A stretch of DNA of 64,000 nt from the NCBI GenBank assembly GCA_037447655.1, contig JBBHKE010001188.1:159261-223260 (forward strand). Direction: 5' to 3'. A model generated the notes under the pieces. It was given only the letters and a program-made list of their open reading frames with translations, was not told where the DNA came from and made no database searches. The stretch comes from Zygnema cylindricum. Lineage: Eukaryota > Streptophyta > Zygnematophyceae > Zygnematales > Zygnemataceae. Position 1 is the stretch's first letter. Each line of letters starts with the position of its first letter. The position numbers and the translations under genes were made by a program. Below are positions 24,845-35,479 of the stretch, piece after piece.

Positions 24845-25048
24845 TTTTGTACTTTTTCGGTTACGGGCGGGGACGGTTAGTCGCGAAAAATCAAGTTTCG
24901 GTTAACTTTTATTTTCGTAAACGCCGGTCGGTTAACGGTTAACAATTTTGGAGCGTGACATAACCTGGTCGGGCGTCGGTTACTCAGATTTTGAAAAAAA
25001 AAAACGGTCGGTTTTGGTTATGTAAAATTTTGACTTTTGCGACCTCTG
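24845..25048 (-). mobile_element. Orphan hAT terminus (same family as elements A and B)
   Basis: Ends TTTTGCGACCTCTG at 25,048. Over about 200 bases it is the reverse complement of the left end of element A (21,125-21,330), including the GTTAACCGTTAACCG cluster and the TACTCAGATTTTGAAAA segment. No partner end was found to the left. Confidence 0.8.
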
Positions 25049-25059
25049 CTTCCGATGAC

Positions 25060-26000
25060 CTATATTATCAATTAACGAACAGCAAAGGGCTACGATATAT
25101 CGAGCCAGGAAAAATAAATTGTTCTCGCAGATATATTTGTATTAAAATAGTATCATTATGCCCTAATAACATATATTATATATAATTATGCTTTATACAG
25201 TGTATAACATGGAATGTCATGTCGCAAAATTCAGTCGGTACTTTGTCGTACGATTGTACGGAACTTAAAGTCCCTAGTCCATAGGACAAAAAGTACAAGA
25301 CTCTTTTTTCTAAGTCCAAATTTTACCATGGTACAAAACAATTTCTGAATTTCTGATAAGCGGATCAGGAGACTTCAAGCAGGAGTCTTTAAATGTTATA
25401 TCTCTTCATTTTTTTTACCCCTTCCATACCTTGACATCTTTCCATAGCAAGTTTTGTAATAAAGTTTACGTGACTGCACGAAGACTTCTACCTATAGACA
25501 TGAAATTACGTGACAGACCTGTTGCCGGCAACACGCTTTTGTTTGAAACGAGGAATACTTTATAGCCAGATGATATCATCGAGAAACGTCGACTTTTTTT
25601 TGTTTGGGGATCGGGAAAACGTGAACCAGGATTGCATCCCAAAACTTCAGAAATATAACAGTTTCTAGATACCATCTGAAATCATAACACATCAAAGTTC
25701 CTTGTGGACGTTATTGGAAACCAATGTTTTTTTCATGTTTCTTCGAAATTGTTACCTTAACATCCGAATGCGGCCCTCATTTGCTGAGAACAAAAGTTGA
25801 TGTTAAATTCGAAAGCTGTGTTAACAGCAACAGTTTTTGATTATGATTCATCATCTCATATGGCTTTTTACCTTCTAGTTTCTTAGCATCATCGGCCGTC
25901 AGCTCAGTGAGTACGTGTAAGTCAATTTATAGTTTCCCAAATATTTATAGAGTCTGTATCCAAATCTGAAATTCTGTCAATGTTGCATGGGAGTAAAGGG
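25060..26000. other. Unassigned spacer
   Basis: No recognisable gene, RNA or repeat. The only open frames are short and lack family features. Confidence 0.45.
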
Positions 26001-26220
26001 GAGCGGAGGAAGGGGGGAAGGCAGGAAGGAGGCGGAGGTTGGGAAGGAAGGAGAGAGTGGGCGAGATAGATGGAGAGAAGGCGAATAAGACGGAGGAAAG
26101 GAGAGAGGATGGGGGGTCAGGGTGGGTGAGGGCTGGTGTGAGCGAACTGATTGTGAAGGGTAAAGGCGGGAGATAGGAGGGTGGAACAGAGGGAGGGAGG
26201 CAAGGAGTATTGAGGATCGG
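26000..26220. repeat. GA-rich low-complexity tract
   Basis: Purine-rich plus strand (GGGAGGAAGG-like). It makes Ser/Pro/Leu-rich spurious frames on the minus strand. Together with the tract at 26,455-26,760 it encloses the tRNA-like sequence. Confidence 0.75.
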
Positions 26221-26269
26221 CGATATTCAACATATCGCATGGGCGCCAAAGTGAAAACTTTGGTTAAAT

Positions 26270-26341
26270 GGCCAAGCCGGGGATCGAAGCCGGGACCTTG
26301 TGTTAGACATACACTAGCTCTACCAACTGAGCTACCCGGCC
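26270..26341 (-). tRNA. tRNA-like cloverleaf, nominal anticodon GUC (possibly SINE head)
   Basis: The minus strand folds into a 72-base cloverleaf. It has a seven-pair acceptor stem (GGCCGGG with CTTGGCC, two G-U pairs), a GCTC/GAGC D stem with an AGTTGGTA loop, a five-base variable region and a TTCGATC T loop. A discriminator A follows at 26,269. The anticodon reads GUC (Asp) from loop ATGTCTA. Three oddities argue for a tRNA-derived SINE or pseudogene: an A-A mismatch closing the anticodon stem, C instead of G at position 53, and U at position 37. The A box TAGCTCAGTTGG is intact. The B box GCTTCGATCC has one mismatch. Confidence 0.5.
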
Positions 26342-26454
26342 GATTGTGCATGCAAGCGCCTGAAACCGAATTTACGGCAATGAACGGCGCACTAGCGGAA
26401 CCAGCATATACTGCGATACACACGTGTGGAGTCCGAAGTGGACATTCCTCCAAC

Positions 26455-26760
26455 AGGGAGGAAAAAGAAAGAAGGGTGGGAGGGATAGCAGTTAGGAGGG
26501 AGGAGCAATGAGGGTGGGGGGAGGACAGAGGAGGATGGAGGATGGAAGGAGGGAGCTATGAGCGGTGGTGTGGGAGGAGAGGAGTGAGAGGTGAGAGGAG
26601 GGAGGAAGAGAGGAGGGACGGGAAGGGGAAGGGGATGGGAAAGAGGAAAAGGAAGGGGAAAGAGAAGGGGAAGGGGAGGGGGAGAAGAAGCACGAGGAGA
26701 AGAAGAGGAAGAAGAAGGTAAAGAGAAAAAGAGGTAAAAGAAAAAAAAAAGAGCATTAGA
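26455..26760. repeat. GA-rich low-complexity tract
   Basis: About 300 bases of almost pure purine on the plus strand, ending in AGGAAGAAGAAGG and A-runs. Such polypurine tracts can form triplex DNA. No gene. Confidence 0.8.
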
Positions 26761-26769
26761 CGAACATCA

Positions 26770-28850
26770 AGAAGGAAGAGAAAACGGGATGAGGGAGGGA
26801 TGAAAAATTAAAAAACAAAAATGTAAAAAAAAATAAAAGACTTTGAAGCTGGATAATGTAAACTGGTTGTGGAAATTGAAAATTGCATTCCAGAAACTGA
26901 ATTTTGGACATTGGTAATTGCAAACTGGATATAGACGATTGATATTAGGATTTGGAAATTGGACAATGACAACTAGTATGAAAAAATGACAGCGCAAACA
27001 ATATAATTTACAAAATACATGCCAAGAATTCACATTTATAATCAAATTTTCAATTGTGATGAATTTTTCACAACTATTTTCATTTGATATGATTTACAGA
27101 ACAGTTTCAATATTCAAAATCTAAGTGTTGCAGTTTAATTTCTTTATAATTGTGATTGCTATTTGCGATTTCAAAATTCCTATAATTCCAACATAATAAA
27201 CACAATGGTGAATAATGGTGATTTCACGGCATATTCGTGTGGGCATATTAATGTCTAATGGATGTGGGTACTCGAATGGAGCCATGGCATGTACTCGCTT
27301 TTACTTAAAACATGATAAACGAAAAGTAAACAAACACAAGTTACCACGTCAACTACATGATACACCTAATTACAAAAGATCCAAAATGAAAATCAAACTT
27401 TCAAAAATGCTTTAACTATAATTTACCCGTGATATTCCAAAAATGAAATGAAACTGTCGGTTAACAAAAATAAAATAGTGCGTAGGTGGGTTGATGTAAC
27501 TATATTGTACGAAAGGCAGCCTTAGTCACTAGTTCACACCTACCCTTCACAAACCTTTTTTCCCTCTTCCTTGTCTTCATTCTCTACCCTCTCCTCTTCT
27601 GTCACCCCTCTCCCATCTCCAATTTCTACCCTGCCTTTCTCCTATTCAGTCTCCCCTCTCTTCTCCTCTCCATTATCTACCATTTCTTCCTCTTCCCTCT
27701 CCTCTCCCTGACAATATTCTCTCTTTCCCTCTCCATTCCCCAACCCTCACCTGTCCTGTAAAGAATCAACTCTACCCTCGGTTGCATGGGAATCGACTCG
27801 TCCGAACGGCGCATGGCTTCGATATCGATCAAATGCACCAATATTGGGACAGTGCATTGGAAAAAAAAAAAACAATTGACGTCATATTGGGTACCCTCTA
27901 TGCGATATGGTTAACCTCTTGGGTACCGGTACAGTGCATTACATATCTTTAATTATGCGGCTGTATCTTCTACTTCAAAAAATCTCTAACTCAAGTTAAT
28001 TGAATTACAGGTTAGCGTACAGACTACATATGTTCCTGAGCAATCAAAAGACAACCTAAATGCTACCGACAAATTTCCTGCAGATGGTGCTCGTCGGGAC
28101 ATACGAAAATAAGAGATGGTAAACTCACGGTAAAAACCATGACATGTTATTCGCACAGTTCTCAACCATTCAACTAAAATTTCTTCCTAATCAAGCAGCT
28201 CAGCAGATGGGGTTCATACTTGTGTGTGAATTGCAATTGCAAAGGGTTTCGCTTATTATCTGGTATAACAAAATTTACCAATTAACCAATAACGTGCAGG
28301 AGGTAATCCAATGCGCTATGGGGTGGGATTACGGAAACTGTTGTATTTCTGACTGTTTATATACAAATTACATTTAATTCCAAGGATAAGGCAATAACAA
28401 ACGAATCAAATCTTGTAGGAAGTGTAGGTTTTACTGAATGGAATTTCATGTAGGACTTCTTATAATATCGATACACTCAGTATCAGTACACTATTATCCC
28501 CTGTTCAAAACAATGTTCCAGTAAAAAGAAAATTGTGAATGCTGAGACAAACTAAATGTTCAATACAAAGTCATATAATAAGTGAAAACTCATCATTATC
28601 ATCGATTAAACGCATTTTTTTAAACCTTGAGATTGCAATGAGTATCTCACAAATAGAAAAAAACTGTATTATTTACAAAAATTGCAACAAATTTTGTCTA
28701 ACAGCTTTCTCATTAGACCAGCCTAAAGAAACTAGCCTCCCTAGAAACCCGAATAAGTCAAAATTGGAGATCCATCAAACCTAGCCTCCCCCGTAATTAC
28801 AAATAATTTTATCCTCCCAACCTCTCTTCAGTGACCCACATTTTAAAACC
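26770..28850. other. Spacer with a pyrimidine-rich tract
   Basis: AT-rich, gene-free sequence. A C/T-rich stretch (CTCTCCC-like) lies at about 27,550-27,760, of opposite strand bias to the purine tract at 26,455-26,760. The right end should include the 3' UTR of the minus-strand ELIP gene. Nothing else was recognised. Confidence 0.5.
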
Positions 28851-28900
28851 CCAGAACAGACAAGTTTAACCTATGCAAAATGAACAAAAAAAAGGAAGCC

Positions 28901-30071
28901 CTAAACAAGAGCCGATCCCTTCACATATTCTGTGATTGCCAGCGCCACCAATCCCATCATCGCGGCTCTCCCATTCCACATTTCCGCCTTTGAAGTGAAA
29001 ACTCCTCCAATTCCTCCGGATCGAGCCTCCGGAGTGATTCCCTGGAAGAGAGGCACCAGAGAAGCAACGGAAAACAGACCGATGGTACATAGAAACGAGA
29101 TGATCGAAGCTCTATCCGCAAGCTGGCGGGTCAGAGGAGCTCCGGTGGCAATCTCCACCCCCACACAGGCGATAAACCCCACCATGGCGAGACGCCCGTT
29201 GATGGTTTCCGGACCACTTCCTCCGAAGCCCAAAACATCGAAAAATCCGTTAGAGATCTGTGCAGGGAAGAATAAAAGGAGAGTCAGAAGGCGGTACATG
29301 AAAGTGGAAAAAATTTAAAATTCAGGTAATTTTGTCTGAGTACTTGATAGATTATTTGGTGATTTCTGATCTGTTAAACCACAGAGTAAATAACTTAGGA
29401 AAAAAAAGTCAGGAAATTTTTGACTGAAAAGCTGACAGAAGAATGGGGAAAGAGAGATTCAAGAGGAAATGTAACAGGTAGTGATGAAGGCTAAATAATC
29501 TTGGACTTTCAAATGGGAATTATTTCCAACTGAAACTTCGTGGAATCTCACCTTGCTTGCTTCTGCCACTGTGGGAGTAGGAGTGGGAGCGGGGGGAGGA
29601 GCCTTTGTGGGAAGGGAAGGAGAGGTAGAGGGGCCCTCATTGGTGGGCTCAATCTGATTCGTCCAAATTCAATTTATCCAGTTAGTCCCAAGCCAAACAT
29701 TTCATTATGCGGCAGCCTTAAGTTTGTTTTCTAAATGTCAACCTTCCCCTCTTTCAAAAAAATATTGCTACTATCATTTACACATATTTTTACATTGTTC
29801 AAAAGATCCCCTCATTTCCACATATACCGATTAATATCTTTAAAACTTCGCTACGTCTATGGCATTATCAGACAAACATAAAGACAAGCCTTCCTCCTTT
29901 GAGGTGGGTTTGCTGACGTGGCAGAGTCAGTTCCCACACCTGACATCTGATAGCTCTCTGTCGGCGCATTCCCATTGGCTGACATCTCCCGACAGTCGTA
30001 CGAGAAGGAGAGATACGGAATAGGGAGAGTCCGGTGACATTGCTAGGTGACAAGGCTGCCATGGCTGCCAT
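28901..30071 (-). CDS. ELIP: Early light-induced protein (ELIP), copy B
   Basis: Chloroplast thylakoid protein of the LHC superfamily that binds pigment and protects against photo-oxidative damage under high light or drying. Three exons with GT-AG introns in phase 0: 30,071-29,940, 29,653-29,552 and 29,257-28,901, giving 196 residues. Exon 1 is a Ser/Arg-rich transit peptide (start MAAMAALSPS), exon 2 a Pro/Thr-rich linker, and exon 3 holds the membrane domain. Helix 1 has ETINGRLAMVGFIA and helix 3 has EMWNGRAAMMGLVALAITEY. These are the ExxNGRxAM chlorophyll-binding motifs, with the central helix around FLCTIGLFSVASLVPLF between them. It ends in the family's EYVKGSALV tail. Length is normal for ELIPs (about 190). 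The start is the first of two in-frame ATGs. A G-box-like TGACGTGGCAG lies in intron 1 (29,914-29,924). It is transcribed away from ELIP copy A. Confidence 0.95.
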
Positions 30072-31074
30072 TTCTAGTTTCCGAAAATAATAGAAAAGCT
30101 TACGTCTCTTTTGGTAGAAGAAATGTCAGGAAGTCTTAAATTTCTAAGAAATATGTTGGAGGAGAAAGTAATCAGCCTGAAGAAAATATGTGTGATTCCT
30201 TGCACAAATAGAGAAGTTCTCTACCTTCCAGCTGAAGAACTTTCACGAGCAGCTGTCTGTCTGGACCCACGTGGCAGAATTTGAGCTGCTCATTCCTGGG
30301 AACGCAGTCACACGCCCGTGAGACATACGTGGCAGTGTGGGAAGCCTTCCTCAAAGTATGGAGAAGAGGCTTCCGAACTCGAACTATCTTGCGAACGAAA
30401 TTCGGTTATTGGAGAGCCTCCCGCCGCAGACATTAGGGGAGATTCATCGTACGGCAGCACTGTACTTCGATAGCGGCCACGTCGGCACCAAAATAACCGA
30501 CGGCTGAATTCGACCGTCGATCTACACGTGTGGATGAAAATCGGGGGCTTGGGAACCCCCGGGTGTGTCCGGAACCACAAGCTATCATTGGGTCGAAAAA
30601 AATTGTACGAATATTTTAACGTTCATGGCACGTGGCTGTTTTAGACTGTGGTTCCTGCGTTATTGGACGTATCTAGTGAAGATTCGAAAAAGTAGGGGTC
30701 GATATACGGACCAGTGAGTACGGATGGAAGCTTGAGAACCGGGCCAATCGTGTGGCGCACGAGTGAGGTGCGTCATCGTACGGACAGAAGAGTGTGAGAA
30801 GGCCGCGTCCCATACTGGAAAATTCAACCAATAAGAAATTTTTTGACGGCGTGTCACGCTCCTAAGCGAAAGTCACTCAGTCCGTACAATTATTTCTGGC
30901 GAAAAATCCAGAGTTCCAGACCGTCCTCTCAAGTATTTAGTCGCGCTGATCCCAGGCAAAAGTTGTCAATTCGAGTTTCTCCTCTACTTTTAACTAAGGT
31001 ACAATTACCGTCGATTGAAGCTTTTCCCCATCTACCCTTTTCCTCTTCCCCTCATCTCTATCCGGCTTAATTCC
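30072..31074. promoter_or_regulatory. Shared bidirectional ELIP promoter with ACGT-core motifs
   Basis: About 1,003 bases separate the start codons of the two divergent ELIP genes. Five ACGT-core elements of the G-box/ABRE type are visible: CCACGTGGCAG (30,267-30,277), TACGTGGCAG (30,326-30,335), CCACGTCGGC (30,477-30,486), ACACGTGT (30,524-30,531) and GGCACGTGGC (30,627-30,636). Such motifs bind HY5-type and ABF-type bZIP factors and commonly drive light- and ABA-responsive genes. Their action on both genes is inferred. Confidence 0.75.
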
Positions 31075-32462
31075 ATGGCTGCCATGACTGCATTCTCTCC
31101 TGCCGCAACAAAGGTCTGGACTGCTCTGCCAGGTGGCACTGCCGCAAGTCGACAGGTTGCAGCTTCCCGACAATGCGTCGTTCACCGAGGGACGATGAGG
31201 ATGGTGGTGCGATGCGAGGCCGAGGTGAGAGATAGAAAAATCAGGGTCAGCAATACAGAAGAGATTCTGACTGATTTTAAATATCATTTTTTTGTCTTGT
31301 ACTGAGAGTGGAGGGTCAAGTTGGCAATGCAGACATTATTTAGTTTCAAAAGAGGAGAGACAGATTGAAATTTGAAATGGAATGTTTATCTGCCTGAGAA
31401 TTGGTTCATGTTTTCAACTTTTTGGGACTTTGAGGAAACTGAGAGAGGGAGAGAAAGAGAGAGAGAGAGGAGATGTAAAGCTAGAGAGCGAATCGTTGTT
31501 CACATCATTTGTGTATACACTTGAGATTTTTTTTGGGTAATGCTTTGACTTTCGGTAGGATGATTGTAGTTTGGAGGGCGAGGAGTAATAGCCATGCGAG
31601 TAATGTGTACGAAATTGGCTCTTTACTTTCTATTTTGTTTTCTATCTTCAGTCAAGCGACAAGGTTAAAAGCTCTGCGCCTTCTCCAGCCGTCTCCATCC
31701 CTCCCACACCTCCCCCACCAGCTAAGGTAAATTTTTGGTTCCTTTTTAAAGTCCAATGTCTCGGTAGACCTAATGTCTCTCCTCCTTCAATATCCAGCTC
31801 CCTCTTTCTAGACTTGTTTTTGCCTGCAATCCTCGCTCTTTCTTTACCCACATAGCGTGCCTTTCCCTTCCGATCCTTACTTCCTTTCTGACATTGTGGC
31901 TTATTGCTTGTCCCTTGTGGCTACAAGTGTCAATTCATCAGAACCTAATTGTACTTTAGTATCTCTTGGCTTGCTATCTTGGCATTTGCCGACTCAAAGT
32001 ACTTCTCTTTGATGTGAAAAAATTTGAGTCCATGTAATTCATGGGAGTTTGTAACTTGTTTTGTATATAAAACTCACGGAATTTTCCAATCCCTTTACGT
32101 TCAAACAGGCTCCAACTGTAATGGATGTCTTCTCCTTCGGAGGAAGTGGTCCGGAAACCATTAATGGCCGTCTCGCCATGGTGGGATTTGTTGCTTGCTT
32201 GGGGGTGGAGATTGCCTCCGGGGCTCCCTTGAGTCGCCAGCTTTTGGATTCTGGTTCGGAGAGCTGGTTCCTATTTACGGTGGCTTTGTTTTCCGGAGCT
32301 TCTCTGGTGCCTCTCTTCCAGGGAATCACCCCCGAAAAGGAATCTGGAGGAATTGGAGGGGTTTTCACTTCGAAGGCCGAAATGTGGAATGGGCGAGCTG
32401 CTATGTTGGGATTGGTGGCTCTTGCGATTACCGAATATGTGAAAGGATCGGCTCTTGTTTAG
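31075..32462 (+). CDS. ELIP: Early light-induced protein (ELIP), copy A
   Basis: Thylakoid-membrane photoprotective protein of the LHC superfamily, 192 residues. Exons 31,075-31,224, 31,652-31,726 and 32,109-32,462 have GT-AG introns, all in phase 0, exactly as in copy B. Exon 1 (start MAAMTAFSPA) is a chloroplast transit peptide ending near VVRCEAE. Exon 2 is a Ser/Pro-rich linker. Exon 3 encodes three transmembrane helices: ETINGRLAMVGFVA (helix 1), WFLFTVALFSGASLVPLF (helix 2) and EMWNGRAAMLGLVALAITEY (helix 3), with Glu and Asn chlorophyll ligands in helices 1 and 3. It ends EYVKGSALV. I chose the ATG at 31,075 because its product matches the start of copy B; an upstream in-frame codon at 31,015 lacks that match. 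The third exons of A and B are much more alike than their transit and linker exons, as expected for diverged tandem duplicates. Confidence 0.96.
31440..31472 (+). repeat. GA microsatellite in ELIP A intron 1
   Basis: A short GAGAGAGAG tract between exons 1 and 2. Confidence 0.7.
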
Positions 32463-32639
32463 GAATTTTTCCTTTCTGTACAATGTCAAGGCTCTTGTCT
32501 TAGGGTTTAGAGTTGTGAGGCAGGGATTGATGGGATTGGTGGCTGTTGCGATTATGATATGTGTAAGGGATCGGGCTAGTTTGAGATTTCCAATTATTCA
32601 AGGATATGGGAGAGGTAATTGGGACAGAGAAAGATAGTG

Positions 32640-34140
32640 AGTTGCTTGTATAAAATTTTTTTAGTGAGAGAGTAGGGGGAGAGAGATTTCTGTTTGTTTC
32701 AAGAAATGTTTTTGTAAAACTGTGAACTATCTACCAGAATTCTTATTTTCTGATGTCTATTTGATGTGCTTAATTTTGATGTCTTATATTTGATGTTGTT
32801 TTTCGGAGATGACTTCATATTGAAAGCTGTTGTCGGTTGGGGTTTTTTTTTTTAAGTAGCATTTTCTAATCACCAAAACACGACCATTCTTTTTCTTATG
32901 TTGGAAAGGTCAGCCAGAATTTTCTATTGCTATTAATTCCAAGTACGTTGGTAAGTTTAAGTTGAAAGTATTCACAGTGAATTTAGAGGTCATGGTTAAT
33001 AGATCTATCCGTGGCTTATTTCCTTTTTTTGTACTTTAGGCCTTCTTTTCATTCCAAACCAGTATCATCTCTTTTTAGACAGAGAGAAATGAAGTAGACT
33101 GGTATTAGGTGTATGTCTTGACAATTGTTTTCCAAAAACTATACCGAAGCTTAATGATATAGTAGCCATATCCCAACTAAAAAAAACAAACCAGAAAAAA
33201 CTGAATGCTATCATTTTTTCAGGGAGTGGCCTACTTTTCCATCAATGTTACTCCTGAACTACTGGTCATTCTACATCATGGTCTTCTAATAGTTGGTCCA
33301 TGCTCGCCTTAAACAAACAAAAATGGGGGAAAAGGAAGGTGAAGAAATTGGGGGTGCAAAAGGTATCTCTTCTTTAAAAACACCTATTGTTGTAGACTTT
33401 GTCCTAGCTTGTTTTCTTACATGCCATCAATGTACTTGTGTGTCACACAATCCATGGTATTAGGTTCCATTCCTTATCCATTATGTACTTAATTGTCTGC
33501 CAGAATGTCAGGGGCCTCCCGTTTGTGGTGTCCAAAGAAACTTGAATAAACTGTAACGGTGGAGCGTAATTTTTCTATAAACATTTAGTCTGAATTTTCT
33601 ACCCTTGGTGTCTCTGATGGCTATCCAGCTGTTGAATCTGATCTGTTCCCTGAGGCAATTTCGAAAATCTTTTCCGTGTCTATTTTTCTTTCGATTCTTC
33701 AGGGAAAATCTGCTATCATTTTGTTGATATACCATTAACTTCTCTTTGAGAAATTACCTATATTCCTCCATTTAGTCCTCATACCATCTTTTCTATTCTA
33801 TTGTTTGGACATCCTGTTCTGCGGTCTATTCTTGTTTCATCGTTCTTGAGAAAAAATAGAAACACAAATGTAGGTAATTTTCTTAATAGAAAAAAAAAAT
33901 CACCAGGAAAAGCCACTCGCTCCTTCAGAGCATGACTGGCATTCTTACGTTTCAAAATCCCAAGTTGCACTGCAGAAACGTTTCTTGCACGTTTTTTGCA
34001 GTTCGTTTATCAAATGAAACTGCAGAAGAGAGCACAACCATTTGAGGCATGCAGTGATTTATGTCTCAGTACAACAACCCTAGAGGTTAATATCTCCCAC
34101 AAAGAAAAACACGGCTTTAATAAAAAAGTGAGATGGACGA
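32640..34140. other. Gene-free spacer downstream of ELIP A
   Basis: AT-rich. It contains the presumed ELIP A 3' UTR at its left edge, including a second partial match to the last-exon wording (GGGATTGGTGGCT at about 32,530). No other gene or repeat was recognised. Confidence 0.5.
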
Positions 34141-35130
34141 TGGTAAGTCACTGTACACGAGAACTGAAAAAAAAAAAAAGGTAGCCAGCAAAGTCAAAAC
34201 TGAAAAACGATATGCAGAGGGAAGTAGGTAAAACGGAAAAGGAAGACGGGGGAACTAACCTAACCCACAGTAGAAAGGCACTTAAAATAAAGGCTCCCGA
34301 AGAAGCAACAACCACTAAAGAAGGACACAAATAGTGTGCTTAAACCAACATTACCTAGCCAAAACTCTACATGTCTAAAGATCTACGAAAAGCAACCTCT
34401 TAAGTCCCCCAGGCTCGAGAGAGCATGCTGAGGGAGTTATGGAACACGCTGATGATCCATAACCGCAATAGTCAATCGAAGGAGGATAAAACCCTACACT
34501 TGTTGTAAAGCCACAGGTAAACATTGACGGTAAAAAGAAGTAATGCCTCCAAAATGAATTGTTGAAAGTCGAAGACACCATTTGGAACACGAAAGACAAA
34601 GGTAGCGAGAACGAGTGTTCCCAACCGAAAAAAAAGAGGCGAGAGTGGACGCAATAAGGCACCAACTTCTCCAGTAGGGGGGGGATATAAAACCCAACTG
34701 ACGGGAAGGGATGCCTAAAATGTGAGTTGTATGCCGAGACTCGCGATAAAAAACCCCACAACCTAACAAAATGTGGAGGACGTCTATGAGGCGATCATTA
34801 AAGGCTGAAAGGGACGAGACATGCTGGGGTGGGAGGGAAAGTGCATGTAAGGTAAGAGAGGTGGTGGGGGAAACACCGTATCAAAAGAACAAAAACCACC
34901 TAAGGATTCGGAAGGTCGGAAGGTCCTCCACGTGGGTCAAATTTGATTAAAGAGCATAATTTAGAAACTTGGTCACGAAGTATCCGAACCAAGTGGGCGA
35001 CCGAATAAACCAATGCCATAGGATGGAGGAGTTTGAAAACCATGAGGGGGAGTAAAGGAAGGAGGGATAGAACGAGGTGACCAAACAACACACAACCGAA
35101 CATACTATGAACACGAGAGTTCAACAAATC
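34140..35130. other. Unassigned, possibly decayed retroelement
   Basis: Base composition is richer in GC than its surroundings and several overlapping minus-strand frames reach 75-128 codons. The translations have no catalytic motif I can recognise, so I do not call a gene. A decayed retroelement is possible. Confidence 0.3.
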
Positions 35131-35344
35131 CTATGACATACAATAGAGTTCAATATCTCCTATGGAATACCCTAGAGTTCGATACTTGCCATGGGATACA
35201 CTAGAGTTTAATGTCTCCTATGGAATACACTAGAGTTTAATATCTGCCATAAAATATGAGTTCAATATTTACCGTGAAATACACTAGAGTACAATATCTC
35301 CTATGGAATACACTAGAGTTCAAAACCTGCCATGGAATACACTA
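35131..35344. repeat. Tandem repeat, about 30-bp unit
   Basis: About seven to eight imperfect units of the form CTATGGAATACACTAGAGTT followed by an ATATCTC or ATACTTGC ending. The endings alternate (TCTC, then TTGC/CTGC), suggesting a 60-base higher-order unit. One unit is shortened. Confidence 0.85.
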
Positions 35345-35479
35345 TGTACCATGTCAATTTAATGCACCTTTATCCTCATATGCGTCGTCACGACGATGTT
35401 CCTTTCCCTATTATTCCTCTTTTTTTTTTGTGGTAGTGGTTTCAGACTCAAACTTATGGATGTGGTTGTAATGGTATAT

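Noticed and set aside
28932-29318. 128-codon plus-strand frame, and its counterpart at 32,039-32,368
   Set aside because: Antisense of the conserved third exon of the ELIP genes.
34375-34769. Overlapping 91-128 codon minus-strand frames considered as a copia relic
   Set aside because: No catalytic or zinc-binding motif could be identified. Left as unassigned.
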